DNA of 36,846 bases from an uncultured Clostridia bacterium (GTDB taxonomy: Bacteria > Bacillota > Clostridia > Lachnospirales > Cellulosilyticaceae): contig CAKZUB010000103.1 in NCBI GenBank assembly GCA_937921505.1, forward strand, positions 1 through 36,846, read 5' to 3'. The translations under genes and the position numbers were made by a program. The notes under the pieces were generated by a model. That model worked only from the letters and a program-made list of their open reading frames with translations, searched no databases and was not told the DNA's origin. Positions 31,266 through 36,846 of the stretch are shown piece by piece. Position 1 is the first letter of the stretch; the number at the start of each line of letters is the position of its first letter.

Positions 31266-32765
31266 TTAAGAAGTTATAAATTGCTGCTTTTCTTTCTTGC
31301 AAATCCGCATAATTGTGTCTTTTCCAGTAATCACAGCTACTGGTAATCCCCCAGGTGGCTGTAGCCACTGACCACTTAATAACATGTTATCGAGACCTTT
31401 GATACGTCCTGTATGCGCCAAAGACCTTCCACTAATAGTCGGCCAAAAACCCATAAATGCTCCGCGATATGCATTGCAATACCGTACGTAGGTTTGCGGG
31501 GAACCTACATCCAACAGTTTTAGCTTTCCTTTCATGTGTGGAAAGCGAGTTTCTATAGCAGCGATTACCGCCTCGCCAATCCGGTTTTTTTCCTTAGTAT
31601 AAGCTTCCTTGTCTTTTACTAAAGTTTCCCACGCATCTAGTTCTGGCTTAAATTGATTAATGGCGAAGGTTATTACAGTATGACCCTTAGGAGCAAAGTT
31701 AGGCTCATAGCCATAGTGGGTCATTTGTAAATGCTCTATTGGTTTTTGATTTTGCTTAATATCTACTGATTCTAAAGGAAACTTAAGTGTTCGGGGAATG
31801 TCATTCATTTCACCTTCATAACCTATTCCAATATAGATGTTTGATGCCAAAGGATATATATCTGGATTATTATACCTTTTCTCAAACGCTTGATCAGGAT
31901 AACTTCCTTTTAGTAGCTTTTCATATAAAACCTTGGCGTCACAAGCGGCAATAAAGTAATCTGCTTTAAAGGATTTTCCGTTTTTGCATTTAATCCCCTT
32001 TACTGTATCTCCTTTAATAGCCACTTCCATCACCTCACATGAAGCCTCCACTGTTCCGCCTAACGATAGGTATCGCTCTACCATGCGCTTAACTAGTGCC
32101 TTAGATCCTCCTCTGGGAATAGACGATTGGCCACTAGTAAAAGTACCTAGAGGAAAAAGAATGGCTATTGCACTGTAATCTCCTTCTGGCATAAATGAAG
32201 CTATTGCTTCTCTCAATGCTGCGTGCTTGAACTTCTTGGCCAATTCCTTTACACTCATTTTTCCGTATTTCTGCATGAGAGGACTAATATCTTTCATGGA
32301 TAAAAGGTACTTTATTTTTTCAATTAGACTCATCATATCTACAGGCTTTCCGGATGGTATTGAAAATGAATGTATCTGCTTTATATCACTGCAAAACTCT
32401 TCTATTTCTTCTTTGTCTTCTGGTGATATTTCTAACCAGCTTGACTCAAACCGTTCAAGATCCCGATAGAAATTAACTGTTACGCCTTCGTGTTCAACAG
32501 CCATAAAGCTCTCAGGGTGGTATATCTCAATCCCGTTTAGCGCACCCACAGTGCTCCAAATATCATGAATTTGAGTTCCCTCTTTTGTTCCTAAAAGCCA
32601 GTGAATACAACCATCTATATGGTAGCCTTGACGATCCCACCCCGTACACTCACCACCTAACGTATGATGCTTTTCCACTATAATACTATCAAACCCATTT
32701 TTCTGGGCAAAAATACCAGCGCTCAACCCAGCAATACCCCCACCAATTATAACTATTTTTTTCAT
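31266..32765 (-). CDS. FAD-dependent oxidoreductase of the phytoene desaturase/carotenoid isomerase family
   Basis: The 499-residue protein starts with the dinucleotide-binding fold IVIIGGGIAGLSAGIFAQ and EKHHTLGGECTGW. Its C-terminus has LLSGQWLQPPGGLPVAVITG, the typical flavin-binding end of CrtI/CrtISO/retinol-saturase-like proteins. These act on long hydrophobic polyenes or lipids at the membrane, desaturating, saturating or isomerising double bonds. No crtB, crtE or other carotenoid genes are present, so the substrate is probably not a classical carotenoid made here. The ATG overlaps the TetR stop by 1 nt (TAATG), implying translational coupling. A 570-residue unknown membrane protein follows. 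Confidence 0.88.
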   Translation of the reverse strand: MKKIVIIGGGIAGLSAGIFAQKNGFDSIIVEKHHTLGGECTGWDRQGYHIDGCIHWLLGTKEGTQIHDIWSTVGALNGIEIYHPESFMAVEHEGVTVNFYRDLERFESSWLEISPEDKEEIEEFCSDIKQIHSFSIPSGKPVDMMSLIEKIKYLLSMKDISPLMQKYGKMSVKELAKKFKHAALREAIASFMPEGDYSAIAILFPLGTFTSGQSSIPRGGSKALVKRMVERYLSLGGTVEASCEVMEVAIKGDTVKGIKCKNGKSFKADYFIAACDAKVLYEKLLKGSYPDQAFEKRYNNPDIYPLASNIYIGIGYEGEMNDIPRTLKFPLESVDIKQNQKPIEHLQMTHYGYEPNFAPKGHTVITFAINQFKPELDAWETLVKDKEAYTKEKNRIGEAVIAAIETRFPHMKGKLKLLDVGSPQTYVRYCNAYRGAFMGFWPTISGRSLAHTGRIKGLDNMLLSGQWLQPPGGLPVAVITGKDTIMRICKKEKQQFITS

Positions 32766-33340
32766 TATTTACTCTTCCCCCGTTTTATTTTTTGCACAAG
32801 CAAAAGCTCTTTGCCAGTTTCCATAAGTAGGTCTTCAACATCCTTTTCATTGAGCCAAGACGGTATATGACCATTAACAACCATTGCTGATAACCCCATT
32901 TGAAAGACTCTCATTTTAAAAAATAACCTTTTTCGTTCATCCATTGTCCACTCACGCATTGTTTCGTCCTCAGCCATGGCTTCAAGCATTGTTTTTTCAA
33001 CTGTTTCATAAGAGGCCATATATTGATTGGGCTGCATCGTTAGTTCGCGAAAAAGAGCTGGATAATCTCTGGCAAACTCTAAACTCGCCTTCCCGATATT
33101 TTCAAAAATATTAGGTCCTGTTTGCTTTGCCAGAAGTTCATTGGAGATAGCAAAAACACGTTGAACTACAGCTTCAATTAAACTCTCAATTGTTTGAAAA
33201 TTAACGTAAATTGGCGCTACTGAACTGTTTAAACGTTGTGCTACACTACGTGTTGTAATAGCAGAAAAACCATTTTCTTTCGCAATTTCAAAAGCAGCTT
33301 CTATAATATTTTCTTTATTAAACTTAGTTTTAGGCGGCAC
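32765..33340 (-). CDS. TetR-family regulator of the oxidoreductase operon
   Basis: The 191-residue protein begins with PPKTKFNKENIIEAAFEIAK and continues AITTRSVAQRLNSSVAPIYVNFQTIESL, a TetR helix-turn-helix with Val in place of the usual Gly-Ser turn. The GTG at 33340 is chosen because AAAGGAG lies 8 nt upstream and the product then starts with the common MPPK form. An upstream ATG would add 14 residues that include the ribosome binding site itself. The gene overlaps the FAD oxidoreductase start by 1 nt, so it is the first gene of a three-gene operon and probably autoregulates. Confidence 0.88.
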   Translation of the reverse strand: MPPKTKFNKENIIEAAFEIAKENGFSAITTRSVAQRLNSSVAPIYVNFQTIESLIEAVVQRVFAISNELLAKQTGPNIFENIGKASLEFARDYPALFRELTMQPNQYMASYETVEKTMLEAMAEDETMREWTMDERKRLFFKMRVFQMGLSAMVVNGHIPSWLNEKDVEDLLMETGKELLLVQKIKRGKSK

Positions 33341-33370
33341 ATCATAAACTCCTTTTTTTAAATAAATACT

Positions 33371-33418
33371 GTTATATATCATTTGTTATATATTAAACTA
33401 ATATTTTTTCACTGTCAA
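33371..33418 (-). promoter_or_regulatory. Promoter of the TetR-oxidoreductase operon with direct repeats
   Basis: On the minus strand TTGACA (33413-33418), a 17-bp spacer and TAATAT (33390-33395) form the boxes. Read on the plus strand, GTTATATAT occurs at 33371-33379 and 33385-33393, overlapping and following the -10; it may be a regulator site. Confidence 0.6.
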
Positions 33419-33494
33419 GTATAATTTGATTCTAATCCTTGTTCATAAATTAATTTTTATACAGGATAACTAGTATTAAAAACTGCAGAAAGAT

Positions 33495-34277
33495 TTACAC
33501 TTTTATCGTCCTAAGCAGCAGTTTGTAAAAGTAAATGCAAAGAATCCATAGAACTGCATATAGCGGAATGAAGGCATCCCAGACACCTACGCGAACAAAA
33601 GCAACCACTCCACCGATGATCAAGACTAACGGGTAAAGAACGCCCTTTAACATAATCATGGCTGATAATACAACTCCCCAGACACTTTTCTTTCGCAATA
33701 AAATACCACTAAATATCAGCACCGACACCAGAAACGAAAGATCGGTGGCAAATACAATGGTCATTTCAAAAGTGGGAGCTTTACCTGATTGAACAAAATG
33801 AATAACCAGCATCACCCATGGTAAACCTAGTGCAGCAGCAAAAACAAATAGAAAGTTACTCACTGCTCTATAAGGGACAAGATCAAGTAATTGAGAAGTA
33901 AACTTACTGGGATTAATTTGAACAAATGTAAGAATCAGGCTGTACACCGATAATGCAAATAATAAAATATACAGCAAGAAGAAATCATTAAAAGCAGCAC
34001 CATACATATAAAAAACATAATTGTATAGCATGTACCAGATGCTGCCCACCCAGACAAGAGAGGCCCTTAAAGAACCTTTTGAAGCAAAATATATTGAGCC
34101 CACCAAAACGGGCACTGCAACAAATAACGTAATCATATCATTAACAAACCATACCGCGCGAATCGCTTCGCTGTCCTTGTAAAGATTTTCCAAAAGAAGT
34201 CCGCCTAATGATGCAGCAATAGCCAATAAAGCGACAATGAGAGACATTTTTTCAGCAATTTGAAACTGTTTTTTCAT
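33495..34277 (-). CDS. Multi-spanning membrane protein of unknown function
   Basis: The 260-residue protein has about seven to eight predicted membrane helices. Segments include MSLIVALLAIAASLGGLLL, MITLFVAVPVLVGSIYF, FLLYILLFALSVYSLILTF and VLYPLVLIIGGVVAFV. Conserved-looking loop residues include VWFVNDMITLF and YNYVFYMYGAAFNDFF. No transporter family signature is recognised. It starts 29 bp after the MarR gene on the same strand and so is its likely co-regulated target. A GAAAGGAAA site lies about 12 nt before the ATG. Confidence 0.75.
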   Translation of the reverse strand: MKKQFQIAEKMSLIVALLAIAASLGGLLLENLYKDSEAIRAVWFVNDMITLFVAVPVLVGSIYFASKGSLRASLVWVGSIWYMLYNYVFYMYGAAFNDFFLLYILLFALSVYSLILTFVQINPSKFTSQLLDLVPYRAVSNFLFVFAAALGLPWVMLVIHFVQSGKAPTFEMTIVFATDLSFLVSVLIFSGILLRKKSVWGVVLSAMIMLKGVLYPLVLIIGGVVAFVRVGVWDAFIPLYAVLWILCIYFYKLLLRTIKV

Positions 34278-34306
34278 CTTTATTCATTTCCTTTCATTTT
34301 TTATAG

Positions 34307-34759
34307 TTATTCCCAGTCATTTATATTTGACAATAGTTGCTGCATAATCTGACGACCAACTGCCAACTGTTCGTTATCGATACCCTTAAAAACAGAGTTC
34401 ATAAAAGCAGCTCCTTTTGGACTTGTCTGAGCCCAGAAGCTATGACTATTTGGAGTCAGAACCAAGCGTACAACCCGGGCATCTTTATTGTCTTTTTCAA
34501 GGCGCATAAGATTTTTTTCTTCCAGCTTAAAGGCAATTTGTTTTATATTCTGGTAAGAAGTTCCCATTATTTGAGCAGCCTCTTTCAGGGTTGGCGGCTC
34601 ATCAAAAAAATTTTGGATAATTACGGATAAAAACCACTGTTTGCTTGTCACATCATATTCTTCTAGTTCCCGGTCAAGCAACGTCCCCATTTTGTTGGCA
34701 ATGACAAACAGTGATCCCAATAGATAAAAAGTATCTGGCATTTCTTCAAAATTTTTCAT
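34307..34759 (-). CDS. MarR-family regulator
   Basis: The 150-residue winged-helix protein has the pattern of MarR proteins: NKMGTLLDRELEEYDVTSKQWFLSVI, then PTLKEAAQIMGTSYQNIKQIAFKLEEKNLMRLEKDNKDARVVRLVLT, whose KDNKDARVVRL stretch is the wing. It should bind as a dimer to palindromic DNA and be released by a small ligand. Two palindromes 20 bp apart overlap its promoter, supporting autoregulation. A membrane protein gene follows 29 bp downstream. The start follows GAAAGGAAAA. Confidence 0.9.
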   Translation of the reverse strand: MKNFEEMPDTFYLLGSLFVIANKMGTLLDRELEEYDVTSKQWFLSVIIQNFFDEPPTLKEAAQIMGTSYQNIKQIAFKLEEKNLMRLEKDNKDARVVRLVLTPNSHSFWAQTSPKGAAFMNSVFKGIDNEQLAVGRQIMQQLLSNINDWE

Positions 34760-34828
34760 ATTTGATTTTCCTTTCTAATCATTTCACATAGATAGTTTTG
34801 CAAACTTATATAATATAAGCACAAAAAA

Positions 34829-34878
34829 GATAATGCATTATATATATAGATAATATATTATCTTTTTTAAAGTGTCAA
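34829..34878 (-). promoter_or_regulatory. MarR promoter with twin palindromic operators
   Basis: On the minus strand TTGACA (34873-34878), a 17-bp spacer and TATTAT (34850-34855) form the boxes. AGATAATATATTATCT (34848-34863), a perfect 16-bp palindrome, covers the -10. ATAATGCATTAT (34830-34841), a related 12-bp palindrome, lies downstream with centres 20 bp apart. This is a typical MarR autorepression layout. Confidence 0.75.
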
Positions 34879-34947
34879 GAAGTAAGCATAAGTAGTACCC
34901 TCCTAAAGATGAAAAGATTGATATGTTACCTCAAACAACAAAAATAA

Positions 34948-35009
34948 GGTTTCCCTACGTTAGTACCTCTAGGCAAACAGCCGAGATAAAAACTCAATGT
35001 CGGGAAACC
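34948..35009 (-). other. 62-nt branched hairpin, terminator or structured RNA
   Basis: An 8-bp outer stem (GGTTTCCC with GGGAAACC) encloses, on the minus strand, a hairpin with arms CTCGGC and GCC-TA-GAG around TGTTT, and a small TAC-TAAC-GTA hairpin. The outer stem is followed by TTATTTTTG. It lies 27 bp after the broken DUF7010-like copy. It could be a large terminator, an RNA element or an end of a lost mobile element; I recognise no riboswitch class. Confidence 0.45.
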
Positions 35010-35036
35010 CTTTGTTTATAAGCTTTTTAAGCCCTT

Positions 35037-35372
35037 CTATTTAGCTGATTTTTCTTTCCTTAGTACAATTGACCTGCCAATAAAAGCAAATATAATTAAA
35101 ACTAGTCCTGTTAACCATTCTCCCAGACTAAAAACTGGGGGGCCATATAGCGCCAAACCTACCCCACCAAGTATAAGCAGTACTGATAGTACACCATACA
35201 TTTTCATTCCATATAAAGTTATGAAGGGTAAATAATGAGTCCCGATAACAATCATAGCAGCGGGGAAAAATCACATCTGTCTATAAAGAATAGTTGTACC
35301 AACCAAAAAAGCTGATCGCATTTCCCTTTGAGCGCCAGATAATGTTATTATTCTACATTCTTTAATTATCAT
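35037..35372 (-). pseudogene. Deleted copy of the DUF7010-like gene
   Basis: Minus-strand translation gives MIIKECRIITLSGAQREM, then after RSAF jumps to LVGTTILYRQ. It then meets TGA where the intact gene at 25133-25705 has the Trp codon of MWFFP, and runs on in the same frame to the same C-terminus (RSIVLRKEKSAK). Relative to the intact copy about 78 codons are deleted in frame and one TGG became TGA. The remaining sequence is close to the intact copy. A start codon and a weak ribosome binding site survive, so only a 34-residue peptide would be made; a downstream ATG could give a 72-residue C-terminal fragment. Confidence 0.85.
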
Positions 35373-35426
35373 TTCAAACTACCCCTTATAAGATAAATAT
35401 AGCATTAAGATTCAAATTTTTATTTT

Positions 35427-35909
35427 TTATTCGTCAGAGTCATTATACTTATCATCTATTTGACTTTGTCTCTTTTTGTTTATTATATAAAGAAATTCAA
35501 AAGCGATAAATGAAATAAGCGCTCCATAAGAGAAAGTAATAAGGGAAGTTATTGCAATATCAGTTAATCCTCCCATTTTTGCCAAACCATAATTAATAGT
35601 CCTTAGTGTAATTGTGATAGCAGTAATGGTAAGAGCGCAAACAATAGTATTAATTACAACGAGTTTTTGTCCAATGAAACTGTTGTTAAAAAGATCATTG
35701 CCCACAATAATATTTCTGACAACAATATAAATTGCTGCCACCATAACAATAATAAATTCAGCTGCATACTGATAAAATGGCGCATCAAACATAAGTTGCT
35801 GAAGTATTATAGAGATAATTAGTCCGAAATATATAATACTAAATGCATCGCTTCCTATCTTTCTTTTTTGAGATATTATTCTCTCATCTTGAATATTTAA
35901 TTTTTTCAT
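35427..35909 (-). CDS. Small membrane protein paired with XRE regulator (DUF6773-like)
   Basis: The 160-residue protein has a charged N-terminus (KKLNIQDERIISQKRKIGSDAF) and four membrane helices (about 24-40, 48-65, 85-105 and 120-145), ending in a charged tail (NKKRQSQIDDKYNDSDE). This layout matches small membrane proteins, which I recall as DUF6773, encoded after short YozG-like XRE regulators in Firmicutes. Their role is unknown, but regulator control by the membrane partner is suspected. The ATG at 35909 overlaps the XRE stop (ATGA), so translation is coupled; GGGAGG lies 7 nt upstream. A longer frame starting inside the XRE gene is not needed. Confidence 0.75.
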   Translation of the reverse strand: MKKLNIQDERIISQKRKIGSDAFSIIYFGLIISIILQQLMFDAPFYQYAAEFIIVMVAAIYIVVRNIIVGNDLFNNSFIGQKLVVINTIVCALTITAITITLRTINYGLAKMGGLTDIAITSLITFSYGALISFIAFEFLYIINKKRQSQIDDKYNDSDE

Positions 35910-36106
35910 TGTTGTTCCTCCCAAAATAAATCATTTAGTGTTTTACCCAATGCTTTGCAAATTGCTATACAAAGATTAAGTGTTGGATTATAATCACCTG
36001 CTTCTATTAGCCCAATAGTTTGCCGTGTTACACCAACTTTTTTTGCCAAATCTTCTTGTTTCATATCACATTCCAGGCGGGCTATTTTCATTCGCTTGTT
36101 TTTCAT
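35906..36106 (-). CDS. Short XRE-family (Cro/cI-type) regulator
   Basis: The 66-residue protein is almost entirely one helix-turn-helix: MKIARLECDMKQEDLAKKVG, then TRQTIGLIEAGDYNPTLNLC and AICKALGKTLNDLFW. It belongs to the very short YozG-like group. It is encoded directly before, and overlaps by 4 nt, a small membrane protein gene. A consensus promoter lies 24-52 bp upstream. The start follows AAAGGAGG. Such pairs are common in Clostridia; their targets are unknown. Confidence 0.92.
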   Translation of the reverse strand: MKNKRMKIARLECDMKQEDLAKKVGVTRQTIGLIEAGDYNPTLNLCIAICKALGKTLNDLFWEEQQ

Positions 36107-36129
36107 ATTCGGCCTCCTTTATGTTAGAT

Positions 36130-36158
36130 AATGTATCATATAAGTGTCTTAATGTCAA
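36130..36158 (-). promoter_or_regulatory. Promoter of the XRE/membrane-protein pair
   Basis: On the minus strand TTGACA (36153-36158), a 17-bp spacer and TACATT (36130-36135) lie upstream of the XRE gene. The -35 is perfect and overlaps the stop codon of the TnpB remnant. Confidence 0.65.
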
Positions 36159-36427
36159 TTATATATTGCATTACATTTTAATCTGCTCTTGAATTTCGGT
36201 CCATCTGACAGCTTTTTGAAGCATTTATAATAGGCATCACAAGCATCTTTAATAGCTTGTTTTGTGATATTATTGCTATAATCGTTAAGCCATTTTAATC
36301 CCTCTGTCTTTTTTAAAAGTGTCAATTCCTTTCTTAAATCTCCATCTTTAATAAAAACGCCACCATTTTTATAGTTTTCTTGCTGTTTCCCAATCGTCCC
36401 ATTATAAGCCCATCTTGCTCTGGGAGA
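36155..36427 (-). pseudogene. N-terminal fragment of an IS200/IS605-family TnpB (OrfB)
   Basis: A 90-codon frame ends in TGA at 36155 and is preceded in frame by TAA (36428). It reads RARWAYNGTIGKQQENYKNG, then LRKELTLLKKTEGLKWLNDY, then QAIKDACDAYYKCFKKLSDG and PKFKSRLK, a close fit to the N-terminal helical part of TnpB. The start codon, the rest of the beta-barrel and the whole RuvC nuclease part are missing, so it is dead. No TnpA gene, and no obvious right-end or guide-RNA structure, remains beside it. Confidence 0.8.
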
Positions 36428-36588
36428 TTAATAGTGATATATTTTACTATCTGCAGCTTTTAACGTTTCATCTAAATTGCTTCTTTCAGACAAAATACTA
36501 GTTCGTCTCCTCTATATCTTATTAAGAAATCATTCTGTCTTATTGACTTTTGAATAGTTACAGAAAGTTGCTTGTTTTTTGCTTATAG
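36428..36588 (-). pseudogene. Remnant of a GGDEF domain
   Basis: Minus-strand reading gives QLSVTIQKSIRQNDFLIRY, followed by RGDEL at the position of GGDEF and then VFCL. After a frame change and an internal deletion it continues NLDETLKAADSKIYHY, which matches the C-terminal helix of GGDEF domains (AD..LY). It ends with TAA at 36428, abutting the TnpB remnant. The first Gly of the active site is replaced and about 40 residues are missing. Confidence 0.6.
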
Positions 36589-36615
36589 AATCAACATATA
36601 TGCAGGTAATTTTCT

Positions 36616-36650
36616 AAATGGAGCGCTCTAATTTTTAGAGCACTCCATTT
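36616..36650 (-). terminator. Rho-independent terminator of the SLH-protein gene
   Basis: AAATGGAG-C-GCTCTAA pairs with TTAGAGC-A-CTCCATTT, a stem of about 15 bp with one mismatch. It lies 7 bp beyond the stop codon on the minus strand. Confidence 0.85.
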
Positions 36651-36656
36651 GTTTCA

Positions 36657-36846
36657 TTATTTATTAATCAGATTCGATTTCACCAAGAGATTTTGGATTG
36701 CTTGCGCTGTTTCTGCATAGGTCAAATGTGATTTTGGCGAAAGGGTTGTCGCTGTAGTTCCATTGAAGATATGTGCTGAAAGAACTTCTTTTACATTGTT
36801 GGTTGCCCAGTTTCCTACTTGCTCATAGTCTGTGAAGTTTTGATAT
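36657..36846 (-). CDS. S-layer-homology (SLH) domain protein, 3' end only
   Basis: The last 63 codons of a gene that continues beyond the right edge are present. They read TDYEQVGNWATNNVKEVLSA, then LSPKSHLTYAETAQAIQNLL, matching the second half of an SLH repeat (W....V......G......P...LT.AE.A......L). SLH repeats at a C-terminus normally anchor surface enzymes or S-layer proteins to pyruvylated wall polymers, so the full product is probably extracellular and wall-bound. The rest of the protein cannot be judged. The frame ends at TAA 36657-36659, followed by a terminator. Confidence 0.8.
   Translation of the reverse strand, partial: YQNFTDYEQVGNWATNNVKEVLSAHIFNGTTATTLSPKSHLTYAETAQAIQNLLVKSNLINK

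Noticed and set aside
31186..31368. Small gene between the FAD oxidoreductase and the 570-residue protein genes
   Set aside because: It overlaps the C-terminal flavin-binding end of the oxidoreductase in another frame and has no ribosome binding site; it is a shadow.
35037..35372. TGA read as tryptophan, making the DUF7010-like copy functional
   Set aside because: Other genes in the window use TGA as a real stop (for example at 1994-1996 and 35906-35908), and the copy also lacks about 78 codons.
36155..36427. A working TnpB/guide-RNA nuclease system
   Set aside because: Only the N-terminal 90 codons remain. The RuvC nuclease motifs, zinc finger and transposon ends are missing.

Overview
The window looks like chromosomal DNA of a low-GC, Gram-positive, probably spore-forming member of the Clostridia. 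The evidence is AT-rich sequence, strong AGGAGG-type ribosome binding sites, a DUF1657 protein of the kind found in spore formers, an S-layer-homology (SLH) protein end, and a circularly permuted GH3 beta-glucosidase of the rumen/cellulolytic Lachnospirales type. A Cellulosilyticum-like or other Lachnospirales host is my inference. No rRNA, tRNA, CRISPR array, prophage or complete insertion sequence was seen.

Layout. 1-2010: a thiol-redox operon, a CcdA-TlpA fusion followed by an HxlR-type regulator. Three TTTATAAA palindromes spaced exactly 23 bp apart lie over its promoter. 2017-6937: a flavodoxin-like protein, purine nucleoside phosphorylase, a large SBP-PAS-GGDEF-HD-GYP cyclic-di-GMP protein, a possible ECF-type membrane protein and a small helical protein. 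7039-10859: a permuted GH3 glucosidase divergent from an AraC-type regulator, a likely sugar-utilisation switch. 10852-13768: a membrane diguanylate cyclase, a ClC antiporter with fluoride-clade (CLC-F) motifs, and a DUF1657 protein. 13893-19461: an efflux-type locus with an alpha/beta hydrolase, two TetR regulators and a MacB/FtsX-type ABC pair. Both TetR genes have consensus promoters with an operator-like palindrome beside or over them.

19500-23154 holds a helical-bundle gene (X), a membrane-anchored MutS-like ATPase and a four-helix membrane protein (Y). Remnants show that a Y-X gene pair was once duplicated and that the two copies then lost opposite genes. 23516-24415: a MerR regulator with a textbook 19-bp-spacer promoter. 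24722-25705: a broken DUF1801 gene and a small membrane protein (DUF7010-like). 25774-28946: TetR divergent from a GT1 glycosyltransferase plus MFS exporter, resembling a modify-and-export resistance cassette.

28933-29471 holds gene debris (a beta-lactamase-fold fragment and an unidentified fragment). 29477-33418: TetR, a carotenoid-desaturase-like FAD oxidoreductase, and a 570-residue two-part membrane protein with no recognised function. This is the least explained gene set here. 33495-34878: a MarR regulator and a multi-spanning membrane protein, with twin palindromes over the promoter. 34948-36600: mostly debris (a deleted copy of the DUF7010-like gene, a TnpB N-terminal fragment, a GGDEF fragment) around an intact XRE/membrane-protein pair. 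The window ends in the 3' end of an SLH-domain gene.

Much of the region consists of small regulator-plus-transporter modules, and the right-hand third has clearly been rearranged. All functional calls come from reading motifs and architecture by eye; no database search was run.
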